A DNA stretch of 64,000 nucleotides from Pseudomonas saponiphila (GCF_900105185.1 NZ_FNTJ01000001.1:3926501-3990500), one strand, 5' to 3'; counted from the first letter of the stretch, positions 33,988 to 43,102 are shown. Notes: a model not told the origin generated them from the letters alone. Program-made: numbers and translations.

Positions 33988-35016
33988 ATGCGTGGGATTA
34001 AAAAGGGTTCGTGGGTATTGGGTTTGGGCGCGCTGATGGTCAGCGGTGCTTGGGCCAATGAGGCGCCGATCAGGCCCAAGGTGGTGCTGATCAGCATGTT
34101 CGCGCCGGAAGCGCAGCACTGGATCGAGCGCCTGGAGCTCAAGCGTGAGATCCGCCTGCCAGGGCTGGCGGCGGAGTATCCGGTGATTCGTTGCAACGAC
34201 CGGGAGGTGTGTCTGCTGACCACCGGCATGGGCCAGACCAATGCCGCGGCCTCGACCCTGGCGCTGGCCCTGTCGCCGAAGTTCGACCTGCGTAAAAGCT
34301 ATTTCCTGATTGCCGGGATCGCCGGCATCAGCCCGCACCACGGCACTATCGGCACAGCGGCCTGGGCCCATTACCTGGTGGAATTCGGCACCCAGTGGGA
34401 AATCGATTCGCGGGATGCGCCCAAGGGCTGGCCTACCGGCTACCTGGGGATCAACACCAAGAGCCCGGATGAAAAGCCGCCCCTGGACTACAAGACCGAG
34501 GTCTTCGAACTGAACCCCAAGCTCCAGGCCAAGGCCTTCGCCCTGAGTCATAAGGTGAGCTTGAGCGAGAGCAAGGAATCGGCGGCCTGGCGCCTGAAAT
34601 ACCCCAAGGCCCCGGCCAACCAGCCGCCGGTGGTGACCCGCTGCGACACCCTGGCGGGCAACACCTGGTTTTCCGGTACTCGGCTGAGCGAGCGGGCCGA
34701 GGTCTGGACCCGCCTGCTGACCGACAACAAAGGCACCTACTGCACCACCCAGCAGGAAGACAACTCCACCTACGAAGCCTTGCTGCGGGCCAGCCGCGAG
34801 GGCCTGGTGGACATCCAGCGCCTGGCGGTGCTGCGCGCCGGCTCCGACTTCGACCGCCCGGCGCCGGGGGCCAGCGAAGTGGACAACCTGCTCAAGTACG
34901 CCGACCAGGGTGGCTTTGTCCCGGCCCTGGAGAACCTGTATCGAGCCGGCAACCCACTGGTGCAGGACATCCTCGACAACTGGTCGGCCTGGGAAACAGG
35001 CGTCCCCGAAGCCTGA
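33988..35016 (+). CDS. NUP-family purine nucleoside permease
   Basis: 342-residue exported protein. The signal peptide is MRGIKK... with a hydrophobic core and cleavage after GAWA (about 20-24). The mature part begins PKVVLISMFAPEAQHW, contains TTGMGQTNAAAST (about 72-84) and FLIAGIAGISPHHGTIG (about 105-121), which resemble nucleoside phosphorylase-fold proteins named NUP after the yeast-related nucleoside permease. It probably binds or processes purine nucleosides in the periplasm. It follows the Tsx-like channel gene by 107 bases and could be its partner. Confidence 0.85.
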   Translation: MRGIKKGSWVLGLGALMVSGAWANEAPIRPKVVLISMFAPEAQHWIERLELKREIRLPGLAAEYPVIRCNDREVCLLTTGMGQTNAAASTLALALSPKFDLRKSYFLIAGIAGISPHHGTIGTAAWAHYLVEFGTQWEIDSRDAPKGWPTGYLGINTKSPDEKPPLDYKTEVFELNPKLQAKAFALSHKVSLSESKESAAWRLKYPKAPANQPPVVTRCDTLAGNTWFSGTRLSERAEVWTRLLTDNKGTYCTTQQEDNSTYEALLRASREGLVDIQRLAVLRAGSDFDRPAPGASEVDNLLKYADQGGFVPALENLYRAGNPLVQDILDNWSAWETGVPEA

Positions 35017-35035
35017 ACCCCCAACCCCACCCCCC

Positions 35036-35101
35036 GTAGGAGCCGGCTTGCCGGCGAAGGCGGTCTCAGGGGCCTCTCCGCTGGCAAGCCAGCTCCTACG
35101 G
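35036..35101. repeat. REP pair
   Basis: GTAGGAGCCGGCTTGCCGGC arm and opposite arm GCTGGCAAGCCAGC with CTCCTACG, about 66 bases, with a shorter middle than other copies. It lies between the convergent NUP and oxidoreductase genes. Confidence 0.9.
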
Positions 35102-35123
35102 GGCGCAGGCGCATCGTGGGTGC

Positions 35124-36080
35124 TCAGGGGATGAGGATGACCTTCTCGCCGCGCCCCTGGTTCACTTCGGCGTAGCGCTCCAGGCCTTGCTCCAGGGGCG
35201 ATTCGACCAAGCCTTCCGGCAGCGGCAACTGGCCTTCGTCGAAGTAGCGGCCGAACTGTTCCAGCATCGCCGCGCACGCCTCGACCCCGTACAGCAGCGA
35301 GTTGATGCCCACCACCGAGCCGCCCTTGCGGTACAGGGCCAGGGCCGGCAGTTGCACCTGACCGTCCAGCGGCGCGGCAATGATGGCGATGCGGCCAAAG
35401 GCGGCCAGGGCCGGCACCGAGGCCGGTAGCCAGAAACCGGTGGTGTCGAAGATCACCTCGGCACCGCCGGGGTGCACCTCCTCCACCTGGGCCGCCAGGG
35501 TTTCCGGCTGCTCCAGATGCAGGGTCGGGTAGCCCTGGGCTTCAAGCGCCTGAACCTGCTCCGCCCGCCGCGCCGCCGCCAGCACCCGGGCCCCGCGCAC
35601 CTTGGCCAGGGCCAGGGCCGCCGTGGCTACCGCACCACCGCCGATCACCAGCAGTCGGGTGCCGGTGGTCACACCGCTGCGCTCCAGGGCATCCCAGGCG
35701 GTGGTGTACGGCACCCCGAGGCTCGCGGCCTGGGCAAAGCTCAGGTGCCGTGGCTTGCGGGCCACGCCCTTGGCCGCCAGCACGACATATTCGGCATGGC
35801 TGCCATCGGCAAAGAACCCCAGCTCCTTGCCGGTGCCCCAAACCTCCTGACCGATCAGCTCGGCCGGGCCCTGCTCCACCACTCCGGCGAAATCCCGCCC
35901 GGGAATCCGCGGCAGCGTGGTGTAGGGAAAGCGCCCAAGCACGTTCTTCACGTCGCTGGGGTTGAGGCCCGCGGCCTGGATGCGGACCAGGACCTGGCCG
36001 GCGCCCGGCGCCGGTGTGGCAAGGTCCACCACCTGCAGGGCGGCAAGATCACCGGTTGCGGAAAATTGCAGTGCTTTCAT
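35124..36080 (-). CDS. Zinc-independent medium-chain dehydrogenase (quinone-oxidoreductase-like)
   Basis: 318-residue MDR-superfamily NAD(P)H enzyme. N-terminal GroES-like half: GQVLVRIQAAGLNPSDVKNVLG (about 26-47) and IPGRDFAGVVEQG (about 57-69). The Rossmann half begins at TGTRLLVIGGGAVATAALALAKVRGARVLA (about 137-166), whose glycine loop binds the nucleotide. The structural-zinc Cys cluster is absent, as in quinone reductases. The ATG at 36080 has GGAAC upstream and fits the family N-terminus MKALQF. Confidence 0.9.
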   Translation of the reverse strand: MKALQFSATGDLAALQVVDLATPAPGAGQVLVRIQAAGLNPSDVKNVLGRFPYTTLPRIPGRDFAGVVEQGPAELIGQEVWGTGKELGFFADGSHAEYVVLAAKGVARKPRHLSFAQAASLGVPYTTAWDALERSGVTTGTRLLVIGGGAVATAALALAKVRGARVLAAARRAEQVQALEAQGYPTLHLEQPETLAAQVEEVHPGGAEVIFDTTGFWLPASVPALAAFGRIAIIAAPLDGQVQLPALALYRKGGSVVGINSLLYGVEACAAMLEQFGRYFDEGQLPLPEGLVESPLEQGLERYAEVNQGRGEKVILIP

Positions 36081-36120
36081 TGTCGGTTCCATGGGTCAGG
36101 GGGAAAGAAAAAGTGCCTGT

Positions 36121-36294
36121 TCAGGACAGCCAACTGCTCAAGAGCTGACGCCCCAGCGGCCACAACTGCTCGCCGCCGAGCATGCCCAACAGGCCCACCA
36201 GGGCAATGGCCGGCGGTGCCGGGGAACGCACCTGCAAGGCGCCGTACAGCAGGCCGACCAGCAGACCGGCGGCCAGGGAAATCAGGTAGTTCAT
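36121..36294 (-). CDS. XapX-domain small membrane protein
   Basis: 57-residue protein with two hydrophobic segments: ISLAAGLLVGLLYGALQV and PAIALVGLLGMLGGEQL, joined by a short RSPAPP turn. This is the XapX (DUF1427) pattern and length. The ATG at 36294 has GGAG six bases upstream. It lies 40 bases upstream of the oxidoreductase gene on the same strand and may be co-transcribed. Function unknown. Confidence 0.87.
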   Translation of the reverse strand: MNYLISLAAGLLVGLLYGALQVRSPAPPAIALVGLLGMLGGEQLWPLGRQLLSSWLS

Positions 36295-36498
36295 GTCGCG
36301 CTCCAGAAGCCGTGGCATCCGTGCCGGGGTGATGTGGCGTGTGCGACAAAGTCTAGGTGGCGAGCGCTTGCGGCATCGGTCAAGTGCTTCAGGATTTCGG
36401 CCAAAGCGAAACCCGGGCGGTCGCTTGGCTGGCGTCCGCCTGATACACCTCGTGGGCTCTTTGGATCTTCGCGTCGTCTTCGCAGCCTGCGACAGCGG

Positions 36499-37272
36499 CT
36501 ACACCTGGCTCGCGGCGGCGTACTGGGAAGGCGCGACACCCAGTTCGCGACGGAACATGTCGCTGAAACTGCCGGGGGAATAGCCCAACTCGCGGGCAAT
36601 GCGGCTCACCGGTACGCCCTGGATCAGCTCCGCAGCCGCGGTGGCCAGTTGCACCTGCCGCCGCCATTCGGCGAACCCCAGGCCCAGCTGTTCCTTGAAC
36701 AGCCGTGCCAGGGTACGCACGCTGGCCCCCGCCGCGTCGGCGTGCTGTTCAAAGGAAATGGCCAGGGACGGCGCCGCCATCACCGCCTGGCACAGGCTGC
36801 TCAGGCGCCGGTCGGAGGCGTCCGGCAGGGCAATCTTCAACAGCGAGCGGCGGGCCCTGCGCAGTTCCAGCAGGGCCAGCCCCACCAGCGCCTCGTAGTA
36901 CTCCGGCTGCGGTGGGTCGAGCTCCACCAGGCGCACGATGAGCTCGCGCAGCAGGTTGTCCACCTGCAACACCTGGACGCCGGGATCCAGGGTCGCCGCC
37001 AGGGACGGGCGCAGGTAGATATTGCGCATCTGCAAATCGCTGACCACGCGAATCCCGTGGCTGACCCCAGGGGGCAGCCAGACCGCGCGCTGCGGCGGCA
37101 CCACCAGGGCCTCCTGGGGTGTCTCGACCCACATCACCCCGCTCATGGCGTAGAGCAACTGGCCCCAGTCGTGCTGATGGGGCTCGATGAACAAGCCGCG
37201 CGGATACGTACGCGCCAGGGGTTGCACCGGGATCGCGGGGTCACTGAGGTCGGGAGGTGTGGCGAGGGCCAT
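36499..37272 (-). CDS. AraC-family regulator with cupin sensor
   Basis: 257-residue transcription factor. An N-terminal cupin half (HQHDWGQLLYAMSGVMWVETP near 32-52, WLPPGVSHGIRV near 67-78) is followed by the AraC DNA-binding half (SVRTLARLFKEQLGLGFAEWRRQVQLATAAAELI, then ISRIARELGYSPGSFSDMFRRELG-like second helix near 228-246). The ATG at 37272 follows family length. It is a likely regulator of the XapX/oxidoreductase genes next to it, by position only. Confidence 0.92.
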   Translation of the reverse strand: MALATPPDLSDPAIPVQPLARTYPRGLFIEPHQHDWGQLLYAMSGVMWVETPQEALVVPPQRAVWLPPGVSHGIRVVSDLQMRNIYLRPSLAATLDPGVQVLQVDNLLRELIVRLVELDPPQPEYYEALVGLALLELRRARRSLLKIALPDASDRRLSSLCQAVMAAPSLAISFEQHADAAGASVRTLARLFKEQLGLGFAEWRRQVQLATAAAELIQGVPVSRIARELGYSPGSFSDMFRRELGVAPSQYAAASQV

Positions 37273-37504
37273 GGCAAGGTCGCGGCAAGTCGGCGGGCGC
37301 CCATGGTAACCAGCCACCGTGGATGCCGCCAAGCGGCGCCGCGGCCCGCATCCACACGGGGCTCAAGCCCGCAGCCCGGCCCTGGCACCCTGGCGGCGAG
37401 CGCAGCCTCGGAAGATGACCGTCGGTAGCCCGGCGGGACAATTCGAGTGAATTTTTCCGCCACGCCAGAATCACTAAGGCATCACAGGGAGGAATAACGG
37501 CTTT

Positions 37505-37732
37505 ATGAATAACGCAAAACTTTTCGTCATCGAATACACCCTCCACGGCGCGCCCAAGTCCTTCATCATCCGCCAGGAAAAGATGGACAACGCCGAGGCC
37601 TGGCACTGGGCCAGTTGCGACGCAGGCGTGGGTCGGATCGGACGTTTCGGCCGTGAACGGGTGAAGAAGACCAGCAAGCCCATGGCGGAAAAACTCGGCA
37701 TCGAGAACGTCACCTGGCGCCCTTCGGTCTAG
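37505..37732 (+). CDS. DUF6555 family protein
   Basis: 75-residue soluble basic protein of unknown function. The FVIEYTLHGAPKSFIIRQEKM opening and the EAWHWASCDAGVGRIG middle are Pseudomonas-typical and, as I remember, belong to DUF6555. AGGGAGG lies about 14 bases before the ATG. It stands alone, convergent with the metallothionein gene. Confidence 0.8.
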   Translation: MNNAKLFVIEYTLHGAPKSFIIRQEKMDNAEAWHWASCDAGVGRIGRFGRERVKKTSKPMAEKLGIENVTWRPSV

Positions 37733-37745
37733 GCCCTGCCGGTGG

Positions 37746-37769
37746 GGGTGGAGCTCTGGGGCTCCACCC
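37746..37769. terminator. Hairpin between convergent genes
   Basis: GGGTGGAGC/GCTCCACCC, a perfect 9-bp stem with a six-base loop, placed between the convergent DUF6555 and metallothionein genes. There is no T-run on either side, so an intrinsic terminator is only possible. Confidence 0.45.
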
Positions 37770-37781
37770 GCCACAGCCGCG

Positions 37782-37952
37782 TCAACCGTGGGCGCCCTTG
37801 GCGCATTTGCAGCCCTCGGTGGAAGCGCAAGGTTCACCGTGGGCGTGATGGTCGGCGCACGCCTGGCAGCAGTAGTGCTTACCGTGACGGACAATCGAAT
37901 GGGCTCCAAGCTTGCAGGTGCAAGCCGGACAGGCACAGGTTTGATTGGACAT
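37782..37952 (-). CDS. Bacterial metallothionein
   Basis: 56-residue metal-sequestering protein. It has ten Cys: CACPACTC at 6-13, CCQAC at 28-32, then C42 and CKC at 48-50, plus seven His in the second half (HHAH at 35-38). This is the BmtA/SmtA pattern, which folds around a cluster of zinc or cadmium. GAGGAA lies seven bases before the ATG. It is too short to stand out in a simple open-frame scan. A metal-responsive regulator is not nearby. Confidence 0.93.
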   Translation of the reverse strand: MSNQTCACPACTCKLGAHSIVRHGKHYCCQACADHHAHGEPCASTEGCKCAKGAHG

Positions 37953-38184
37953 GGCAGTGTTCCTCGTGAACGGCCTTCTGATGAGACCCGAACAGCGCAG
38001 CGCCTGAAACAGCGGCGCGCAGCGCAGGGTTCGAGCACTTAAAAAGGTTAGGCCAATCCGCGCCCCTCACCCGGCCACGAGCGACTAAAGTGGTTCAGCC
38101 AGCGCAAGCGCGGACGGACGGACACCAGGCCCGCTGATGCTGCTGTCGCGACCTGATAAAAACCACACAAGGTCCCCAGTCGCC

Positions 38185-39684
38185 ATGACCATGCTCTACG
38201 ACGAACGCCTCGACGGCGCCCTGCCCGAAGTCGACCGCCAGGCCCTGATCCAGGCTCTACGCCAAGAACTTCCGGAACTGGAACTGCTGGACCAGCCAAC
38301 CCAGCTCAAGCCCTACGAGTGCGACGGCCTCAGCGCCTACCGCAGCACGCCGATGCTGGTGGCCCTGCCCCGGCACCTGGATCAGGTGCAACGCATCCTG
38401 CAGATCTGCCATGCGCAACGGGTGCCGGTAGTGGCCCGGGGCGCCGGCACCGGCCTGTCCGGCGGCGCCCTGCCCCTGGAGAATGGCCTGCTGCTGGTGA
38501 TGACGCGCTTCAAGGACATCCTGCAGATCGACCCCGCCGCGCGTTGTGCCAGGCTCCAGCCCGGGGTGCGCAACCTGGCGATATCCCAGGCCGCCGCGCC
38601 CTTTGGCCTGTACTACGCCCCCGACCCGTCTTCGCAGATCGCCTGCTCGATTGGCGGCAACGTCGCGGAAAACGCCGGCGGCGTGCACTGCCTGAAATAC
38701 GGTCTGACCGTGCACAACCTGCTCAAGGTCGAGATGCTCAGCATCGACGGCCAGCCCCTGACCCTGGGCAGCGAGGCCCTGGATTCGCCGGGCTTCGACC
38801 TGCTGGCGCTGTTCACCGGCTCCGAGGGCCTGCTGGGGGTGATCACTGAGGTCACGGTCAAGCTGCTGCCCAAGCCGCAGATCGCCAAGGTGCTGCTGGC
38901 GGCCTTCGACTCGGTGGAAGCCGCCGGCCGCGCGGTGGCCGAGATCATTGCCGCGGGGATCATCCCCGGCGGCCTGGAGATGATGGACAACCTGGCGCTG
39001 CGCGCCGCCGAAGACTTCATCCACGCCGGTTACCCGGTGGACGCCGAAGCCATCCTGCTGTGCGAACTGGACGGCGTGGAAGCCGATGTCCACGACGACT
39101 GCCAGCGGGTGCGCCAGGTACTGCAACGAGCCGGCGCCAGCGAGGTGCGCCAGGCCCGCGACGAAGCCGAGCGCGTGCGCTTCTGGGCCGGGCGCAAGAA
39201 TGCCTTCCCGGCGGTGGGGCGCCTGGCGCCGGACTACTACTGCATGGACGGCAGCATTCCCCGGCGCCAGCTACCAGAAGTGCTGCGGGGCATCGCCCGC
39301 CTGGCCGACGAGCACCAGTTGCGGGTGGCCAACGTGTTCCATGCCGGCGACGGCAACATGCACCCGCTGATCCTGTTCGACGCCAACCAGCCCGGCGAGC
39401 TGCAACGGGCCGAGGCCCTGGGCGGCAAGATCCTCGAACTGTGCGTGGCGGTGGGCGGCAGCATCACCGGCGAACACGGTGTGGGCCGGGAGAAAATCAA
39501 CCAGATGTGCGCCCAGTTCAACCACCACGAACTGAACCTGTTCCACGCCATCAAGGCAGCCTTCGATCCCCACGGCCTGCTCAACCCCGGAAAGAACATC
39601 CCGACCCTGCAGCGTTGCGCGGAGTTCGGCGCCATGCACATCCACCACGGGCAACTGCCCTTCCCCGAACTGGAGCGCTTCTGA
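38185..39684 (+). CDS. glcD: Glycolate oxidase subunit GlcD
   Basis: FAD-linked catalytic subunit that oxidises glycolate to glyoxylate. 499 residues, as in E. coli. The PCMH-type FAD domain shows VPVVARGAGTGLSGGALPL (about 76-94) and SIGGNVAENAGGVHCLKYGLT (about 156-176); the C-terminal half ends in GSITGEHGVGREKINQM (about 429-445). The start at 38185 is chosen from family length; an ATG six bases later is also in frame. First gene of glcDEF; its stop overlaps the start of glcE. Confidence 0.96.
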   Translation: MTMLYDERLDGALPEVDRQALIQALRQELPELELLDQPTQLKPYECDGLSAYRSTPMLVALPRHLDQVQRILQICHAQRVPVVARGAGTGLSGGALPLENGLLLVMTRFKDILQIDPAARCARLQPGVRNLAISQAAAPFGLYYAPDPSSQIACSIGGNVAENAGGVHCLKYGLTVHNLLKVEMLSIDGQPLTLGSEALDSPGFDLLALFTGSEGLLGVITEVTVKLLPKPQIAKVLLAAFDSVEAAGRAVAEIIAAGIIPGGLEMMDNLALRAAEDFIHAGYPVDAEAILLCELDGVEADVHDDCQRVRQVLQRAGASEVRQARDEAERVRFWAGRKNAFPAVGRLAPDYYCMDGSIPRRQLPEVLRGIARLADEHQLRVANVFHAGDGNMHPLILFDANQPGELQRAEALGGKILELCVAVGGSITGEHGVGREKINQMCAQFNHHELNLFHAIKAAFDPHGLLNPGKNIPTLQRCAEFGAMHIHHGQLPFPELERF

Positions 39685-40748
39685 TGAGCACGGACAGCGA
39701 CTTCGATGCCGTAGAGGCGTTGCTGGAGCAGGTGCGCGACGCCCTGCAGAACAACACCCCGCTGCGTATCCAGGGCGCCAACAGCAAGGCCTTTCTCGGC
39801 CGTGAATGCGCCGGGGAAATCCTCGACACCCGCAGCCATCGCGGCATCGTCAGCTACGACCCCACCGAGCTGGTGATCAGCGTCCGAGCCGGCACCCCGC
39901 TCAGCGAGTTGCACGCCACCCTGGAGGCCGCCGGGCAGATGCTGCCTTGCGAGCCGCCATCCTTCGGCGCCGGCGCCACCGTCGGCGGCATGCTCGCCAG
40001 CGGCCTGTCCGGGCCGCGTCGGCCCTGGGCCGGCGCGGTGCGGGATTTCGTTCTCGGCACCCGGATCATCAGCGGCAGCGGCCAGCACCTGCGCTTTGGC
40101 GGCGAGGTGATGAAGAACGTCGCCGGTTATGACCTGTCGCGGCTGATGGCCGGCAGCTACGGCTGCCTGGGGCTGATCACCGAAGTCTCGCTGAAAGTCC
40201 TGCCCAAGCCCCGGCAATGCCTGAGCCTGAGCCTGGAAATGGACCGCCAGCGCGCCCTCGCGCAACTGGCCGAATGGGGCCAGCAGCCCCTGCCGATCAG
40301 CGCCGCCTGCCATGACGACGAGCGCCTGCACCTGCGCCTGGAGGGCGGCGAAGGCTCGGTGGCGGCGGCCCATGAGCGCCTGGGCGGCGAGCCCCTGGAG
40401 GCGGGCTACTGGAGCCTGCTCAATGAACAGCAACTGGCGTTCTTCGACCCTGGCCCGCCGCTGTGGCGCCTGTCGCTGCCGCACAACACGCCGCTGCTGG
40501 CCCTGCCCGGCGAACAACTGCTGGACTGGGGCGGCGCCCAGCGCTGGCTGAAGACCGATGCCACGGCCGCCGAGATCCGCGCCGCGGTCAGCGCCGTCGG
40601 CGGCCACGCCAGCTGCTACAGCCACGGCCTGCAGGACAGCCCGTTCCAGCCCCTGGCGCCGACCCTGCTGCACTACCACCAACGGCTCAAGGCGCAGCTG
40701 GACCCGCAAGGGATCTTCAACCCCGGCCGACTCTACGCGGAGCTCTAG
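39684..40748 (+). CDS. glcE: Glycolate oxidase subunit GlcE
   Basis: 354-residue FAD-binding partner of GlcD. The FAD-binding segments LRIQGANSKAFLGRE (about 28-42) and PPSFGAGATVGGMLASGLSGPRR (about 96-118) are shorter than in GlcD, as is normal. The ATG overlaps the glcD stop (TGATG) and glcF starts three bases after its stop, so the operon is translationally coupled. Confidence 0.95.
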   Translation: MSTDSDFDAVEALLEQVRDALQNNTPLRIQGANSKAFLGRECAGEILDTRSHRGIVSYDPTELVISVRAGTPLSELHATLEAAGQMLPCEPPSFGAGATVGGMLASGLSGPRRPWAGAVRDFVLGTRIISGSGQHLRFGGEVMKNVAGYDLSRLMAGSYGCLGLITEVSLKVLPKPRQCLSLSLEMDRQRALAQLAEWGQQPLPISAACHDDERLHLRLEGGEGSVAAAHERLGGEPLEAGYWSLLNEQQLAFFDPGPPLWRLSLPHNTPLLALPGEQLLDWGGAQRWLKTDATAAEIRAAVSAVGGHASCYSHGLQDSPFQPLAPTLLHYHQRLKAQLDPQGIFNPGRLYAEL

Positions 40749-40751
40749 ACC

Positions 40752-41957
40752 ATGCAGACCACCCTCAGCCCCGAAGCCCGGCAACTGCCCCGGGCCGCCG
40801 AAGCCGAGCGCATCCTGCGCAGCTGCGTGCACTGCGGCTTCTGCAACGCCACCTGCCCCACCTACCAGTTGCTGGGCGACGAGCTGGACGGTCCGCGAGG
40901 CCGCATCTACCTAATCAAGCAGGTGCTCGAAGGCGCCCCGGCCACCTCCCAGGCCCAGCAGCATCTGGACCGCTGCCTGACGTGTCGCAACTGCGAGAGC
41001 ACCTGCCCGTCCGGGGTCGACTACCACAACCTGCTGGACATCGGCCGCGCCGTGGTCGACGCCGCTGTACCCCGCCCCGCCGGCCAGCAACTGCTGCGCC
41101 ATGGCCTGCGGGCCCTCTGCGCCAACCCGCAGCTGTTCAAGGCCCTGATCCAGGGCGGCAGCCGCCTGCGCCCGCTGCTGCCCCAGGCGGTGCAGGACAA
41201 GCTGCCGCGCCAGTTGCCCACGGCCAAGCCGCGCCCCGCCCCACGGCATGCGCGGCGCGTGCTGTTGCTCGAAGGTTGCGTGCAGCCGGGGTTGTCGCCC
41301 AACACCAATGCCGCCACGGCGCGGGTCCTGGATCGCCTGGGCATCAGCGTGCAACCGGTCGACGCGGCCGCTTGCTGCGGCGCCGTGGACTATCACCTGA
41401 ACGCCCAGGACACCGGCCTGCAGCGCGCCCGGCGCAACATCGACGCTTGGTGGCCGTACCTGCAACAGGGCGCCGAGGCGATCGTCCAGACCGCCAGCGG
41501 CTGCGGCGCCTTCATCAAGGACTACCAGCACCTGCTGGCCCATGATCCGGCCTACGCGGCCAAGGCCCGGCAGGTCAGTGCCCTGGCCCGGGACCTGGTG
41601 GAAGTGCTGCGCGACGAACCCCTGGAACAGCTCGGCGCCCACAGCGAACAGCGTCTGGCCTTCCACTGCCCCTGCACCCTGCAGCACGCGCAAAAGCTCG
41701 GCGGCGCCGTGGAAAGCCTGCTGCAACGCCTGGGCTTCCACCTCACCGCCGTGCCCGACAGCCACCTGTGCTGCGGCTCGGCGGGCACCTATTCACTGAC
41801 CCAGCCAGCGCTGGCGCGACAACTGCGGGACGACAAGCTGCGGGCCCTGGAAAGCGGCCGGCCGGACCTTATCGTCACCGCCAACATCGGCTGCCAGAGC
41901 CACCTGGATGGCGCCGGCCGCACCCCGGTCCGCCACTGGATCGAAGTGCTGGACTAA
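40752..41957 (+). CDS. glcF: Glycolate oxidase iron-sulfur subunit GlcF
   Basis: 401-residue electron-transfer subunit. Two ferredoxin-like motifs, CVHCGFCNATCP (about 25-36) and CLTCRNCESTCP (about 76-87), bind two 4Fe-4S clusters; two CCG-type domains follow (CCGAVDY near 215, CCGSAGTY near 339). It passes electrons from the flavin subunits to the quinone pool. It is the last gene of glcDEF here; no glcG or glcC lies beside it. Confidence 0.95.
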   Translation: MQTTLSPEARQLPRAAEAERILRSCVHCGFCNATCPTYQLLGDELDGPRGRIYLIKQVLEGAPATSQAQQHLDRCLTCRNCESTCPSGVDYHNLLDIGRAVVDAAVPRPAGQQLLRHGLRALCANPQLFKALIQGGSRLRPLLPQAVQDKLPRQLPTAKPRPAPRHARRVLLLEGCVQPGLSPNTNAATARVLDRLGISVQPVDAAACCGAVDYHLNAQDTGLQRARRNIDAWWPYLQQGAEAIVQTASGCGAFIKDYQHLLAHDPAYAAKARQVSALARDLVEVLRDEPLEQLGAHSEQRLAFHCPCTLQHAQKLGGAVESLLQRLGFHLTAVPDSHLCCGSAGTYSLTQPALARQLRDDKLRALESGRPDLIVTANIGCQSHLDGAGRTPVRHWIEVLD

Positions 41958-42047
41958 GCGGCAAGCGGCAAGCTTCAAGCTTCAAGCTTCAGGCTTGCGG
42001 CTTGCGGCTTGCGGCTTGCGGCTTGCGGCTTGCAGCTTGCAGCTTAT
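41957..42047. repeat. Inverted heptamer array between glcF and the YdcZ-type gene
   Basis: Units GCGGCAA and AGCTTCA (41957-41990) followed by the reverse orientation GGCTTGC repeated five times and GCAGCTT (41991-42047). It spans the whole gap between two convergent genes and the last codons of the YdcZ-type gene, and can fold into a long hairpin. Confidence 0.9.
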
Positions 42048-42483
42048 GGCTCCGATACATGAACAGCAGCGCCAGGGCCAGGCACAGCATCGCCAGCAGG
42101 CGGTTGGACGACAGCTCGATGGCCGGGTTGCCGAACCAGCCGAAGTTATCGATCAGCATGCCCATGCCCAACTGCCCGAGAATCACCGCCACCGTGGCCA
42201 CAGCGGCGCCCACCCGCGGCACCGCGCCGACCATCACCAGCATGTAGACCACGCCGAACAAGGCGCCACAAAGCTGCCATTTCGGCGCCTGAAGCAACGT
42301 CATGGCCTGGGGCGGCTGGAAAAACACAATCAGCAACCCGGTGATCAGGGCGCCCACGGCAAAGGTCAGCAGGCTGCTGCGCAGCACCCCGACGCTTGCT
42401 CCCAGGCGGCCATTGATCGCCGCCTGCACACTCAGCAGCGCACCGGCGGCCACCACCACGACCAGCAATAGAAACAGATTCAT
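41989..42483 (-). CDS. YdcZ-type (DUF606) small DMT transporter
   Basis: 164-residue inner-membrane protein with five hydrophobic helices, starting NLFLLLVVVVAAGALLSVQAAINGRLG, the DMT_YdcZ signature. The last 18 residues (KLQAASRKPQAASRKPQA) are hydrophilic and are read entirely from the heptamer repeat array, so the native tail is probably shorter in relatives. It starts two bases from the stop of the next YdcZ-type gene. The two proteins probably act together. Substrate unknown. Confidence 0.88.
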   Translation of the reverse strand: MNLFLLLVVVVAAGALLSVQAAINGRLGASVGVLRSSLLTFAVGALITGLLIVFFQPPQAMTLLQAPKWQLCGALFGVVYMLVMVGAVPRVGAAVATVAVILGQLGMGMLIDNFGWFGNPAIELSSNRLLAMLCLALALLFMYRSHKLQAASRKPQAASRKPQA

Positions 42484-42485
42484 CT

Positions 42486-42989
42486 TCAACCTCGGGCCAT
42501 CAGGATCAGTGCGACGACAATCAGCGCCAGGGCCAGCCCGCGCTCGGCATCGAGCGGTTTGCGGGCACTGCCGAACCAGCCGTAATGGTCGATCAGCACG
42601 CTTTTGCCGACCTGCCCGGAGAGGATCGCGATCATGGTCATGGCAATGCCGATATGGGGCGTGGCCAGGGTCAGCACCACCACGTAGATCGGCCCCAGCA
42701 CCCCGCCGAGCAACTGCCAGCGCAGCAACTGGCTCAGGGCCGGCCCCGGCTGTGGACCGCTGAACAACAGCAGCAGAGACAACAGCGCTGCACCCACGCC
42801 GAAGATGCTCAGGGTGGCCCACAGATGCCCGACCTGAGCGCCCAGCGGACCGAGCAGACCGGCCTCCACCGACAGGCCCATGCCGGCCAGGATCACCAGC
42901 GGCAAGAGCATCAGGCGCTGCCAGCCGGCGCGGGATTCAGTGACCGGCGCCAGGTTTGGCAGCGCGGGTTCGACAACATCGGAAGACAT
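42486..42989 (-). CDS. YdcZ-type (DUF606) small DMT transporter, second copy
   Basis: 167-residue inner-membrane protein of the same family as its neighbour; LLPLVILAGMGLSVEAGLLGPLG near 28-50 and HYGWFGSARKPLDAERGLAL near 134-153 align with NFGWFGNPAIELSSNRLLA in the other copy. A 20-residue hydrophilic N-terminus precedes the first helix. The ATG at 42989 is preferred over a long, basic upstream extension. The divergent LysR gene is the likely regulator. Confidence 0.88.
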   Translation of the reverse strand: MSSDVVEPALPNLAPVTESRAGWQRLMLLPLVILAGMGLSVEAGLLGPLGAQVGHLWATLSIFGVGAALLSLLLLFSGPQPGPALSQLLRWQLLGGVLGPIYVVVLTLATPHIGIAMTMIAILSGQVGKSVLIDHYGWFGSARKPLDAERGLALALIVVALILMARG

Positions 42990-43102
42990 GCAACACCTGC
43001 CTGAGATCAAGAAACGGCGGGCATTATCGATTGCACGAGCTTTGCGATAAATGCCAGCATGCTGACAACTCTTTTGCGTAAAACGCACAGCAGGATTCCT
43101 CC

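Noticed and set aside
39060..39683. Upstream extension of the glcE frame inside glcD
   Set aside because: It overlaps the glcD coding sequence and has Arg/Pro/Gly-rich shadow composition; the ATG overlapping the glcD stop fits the family N-terminus.
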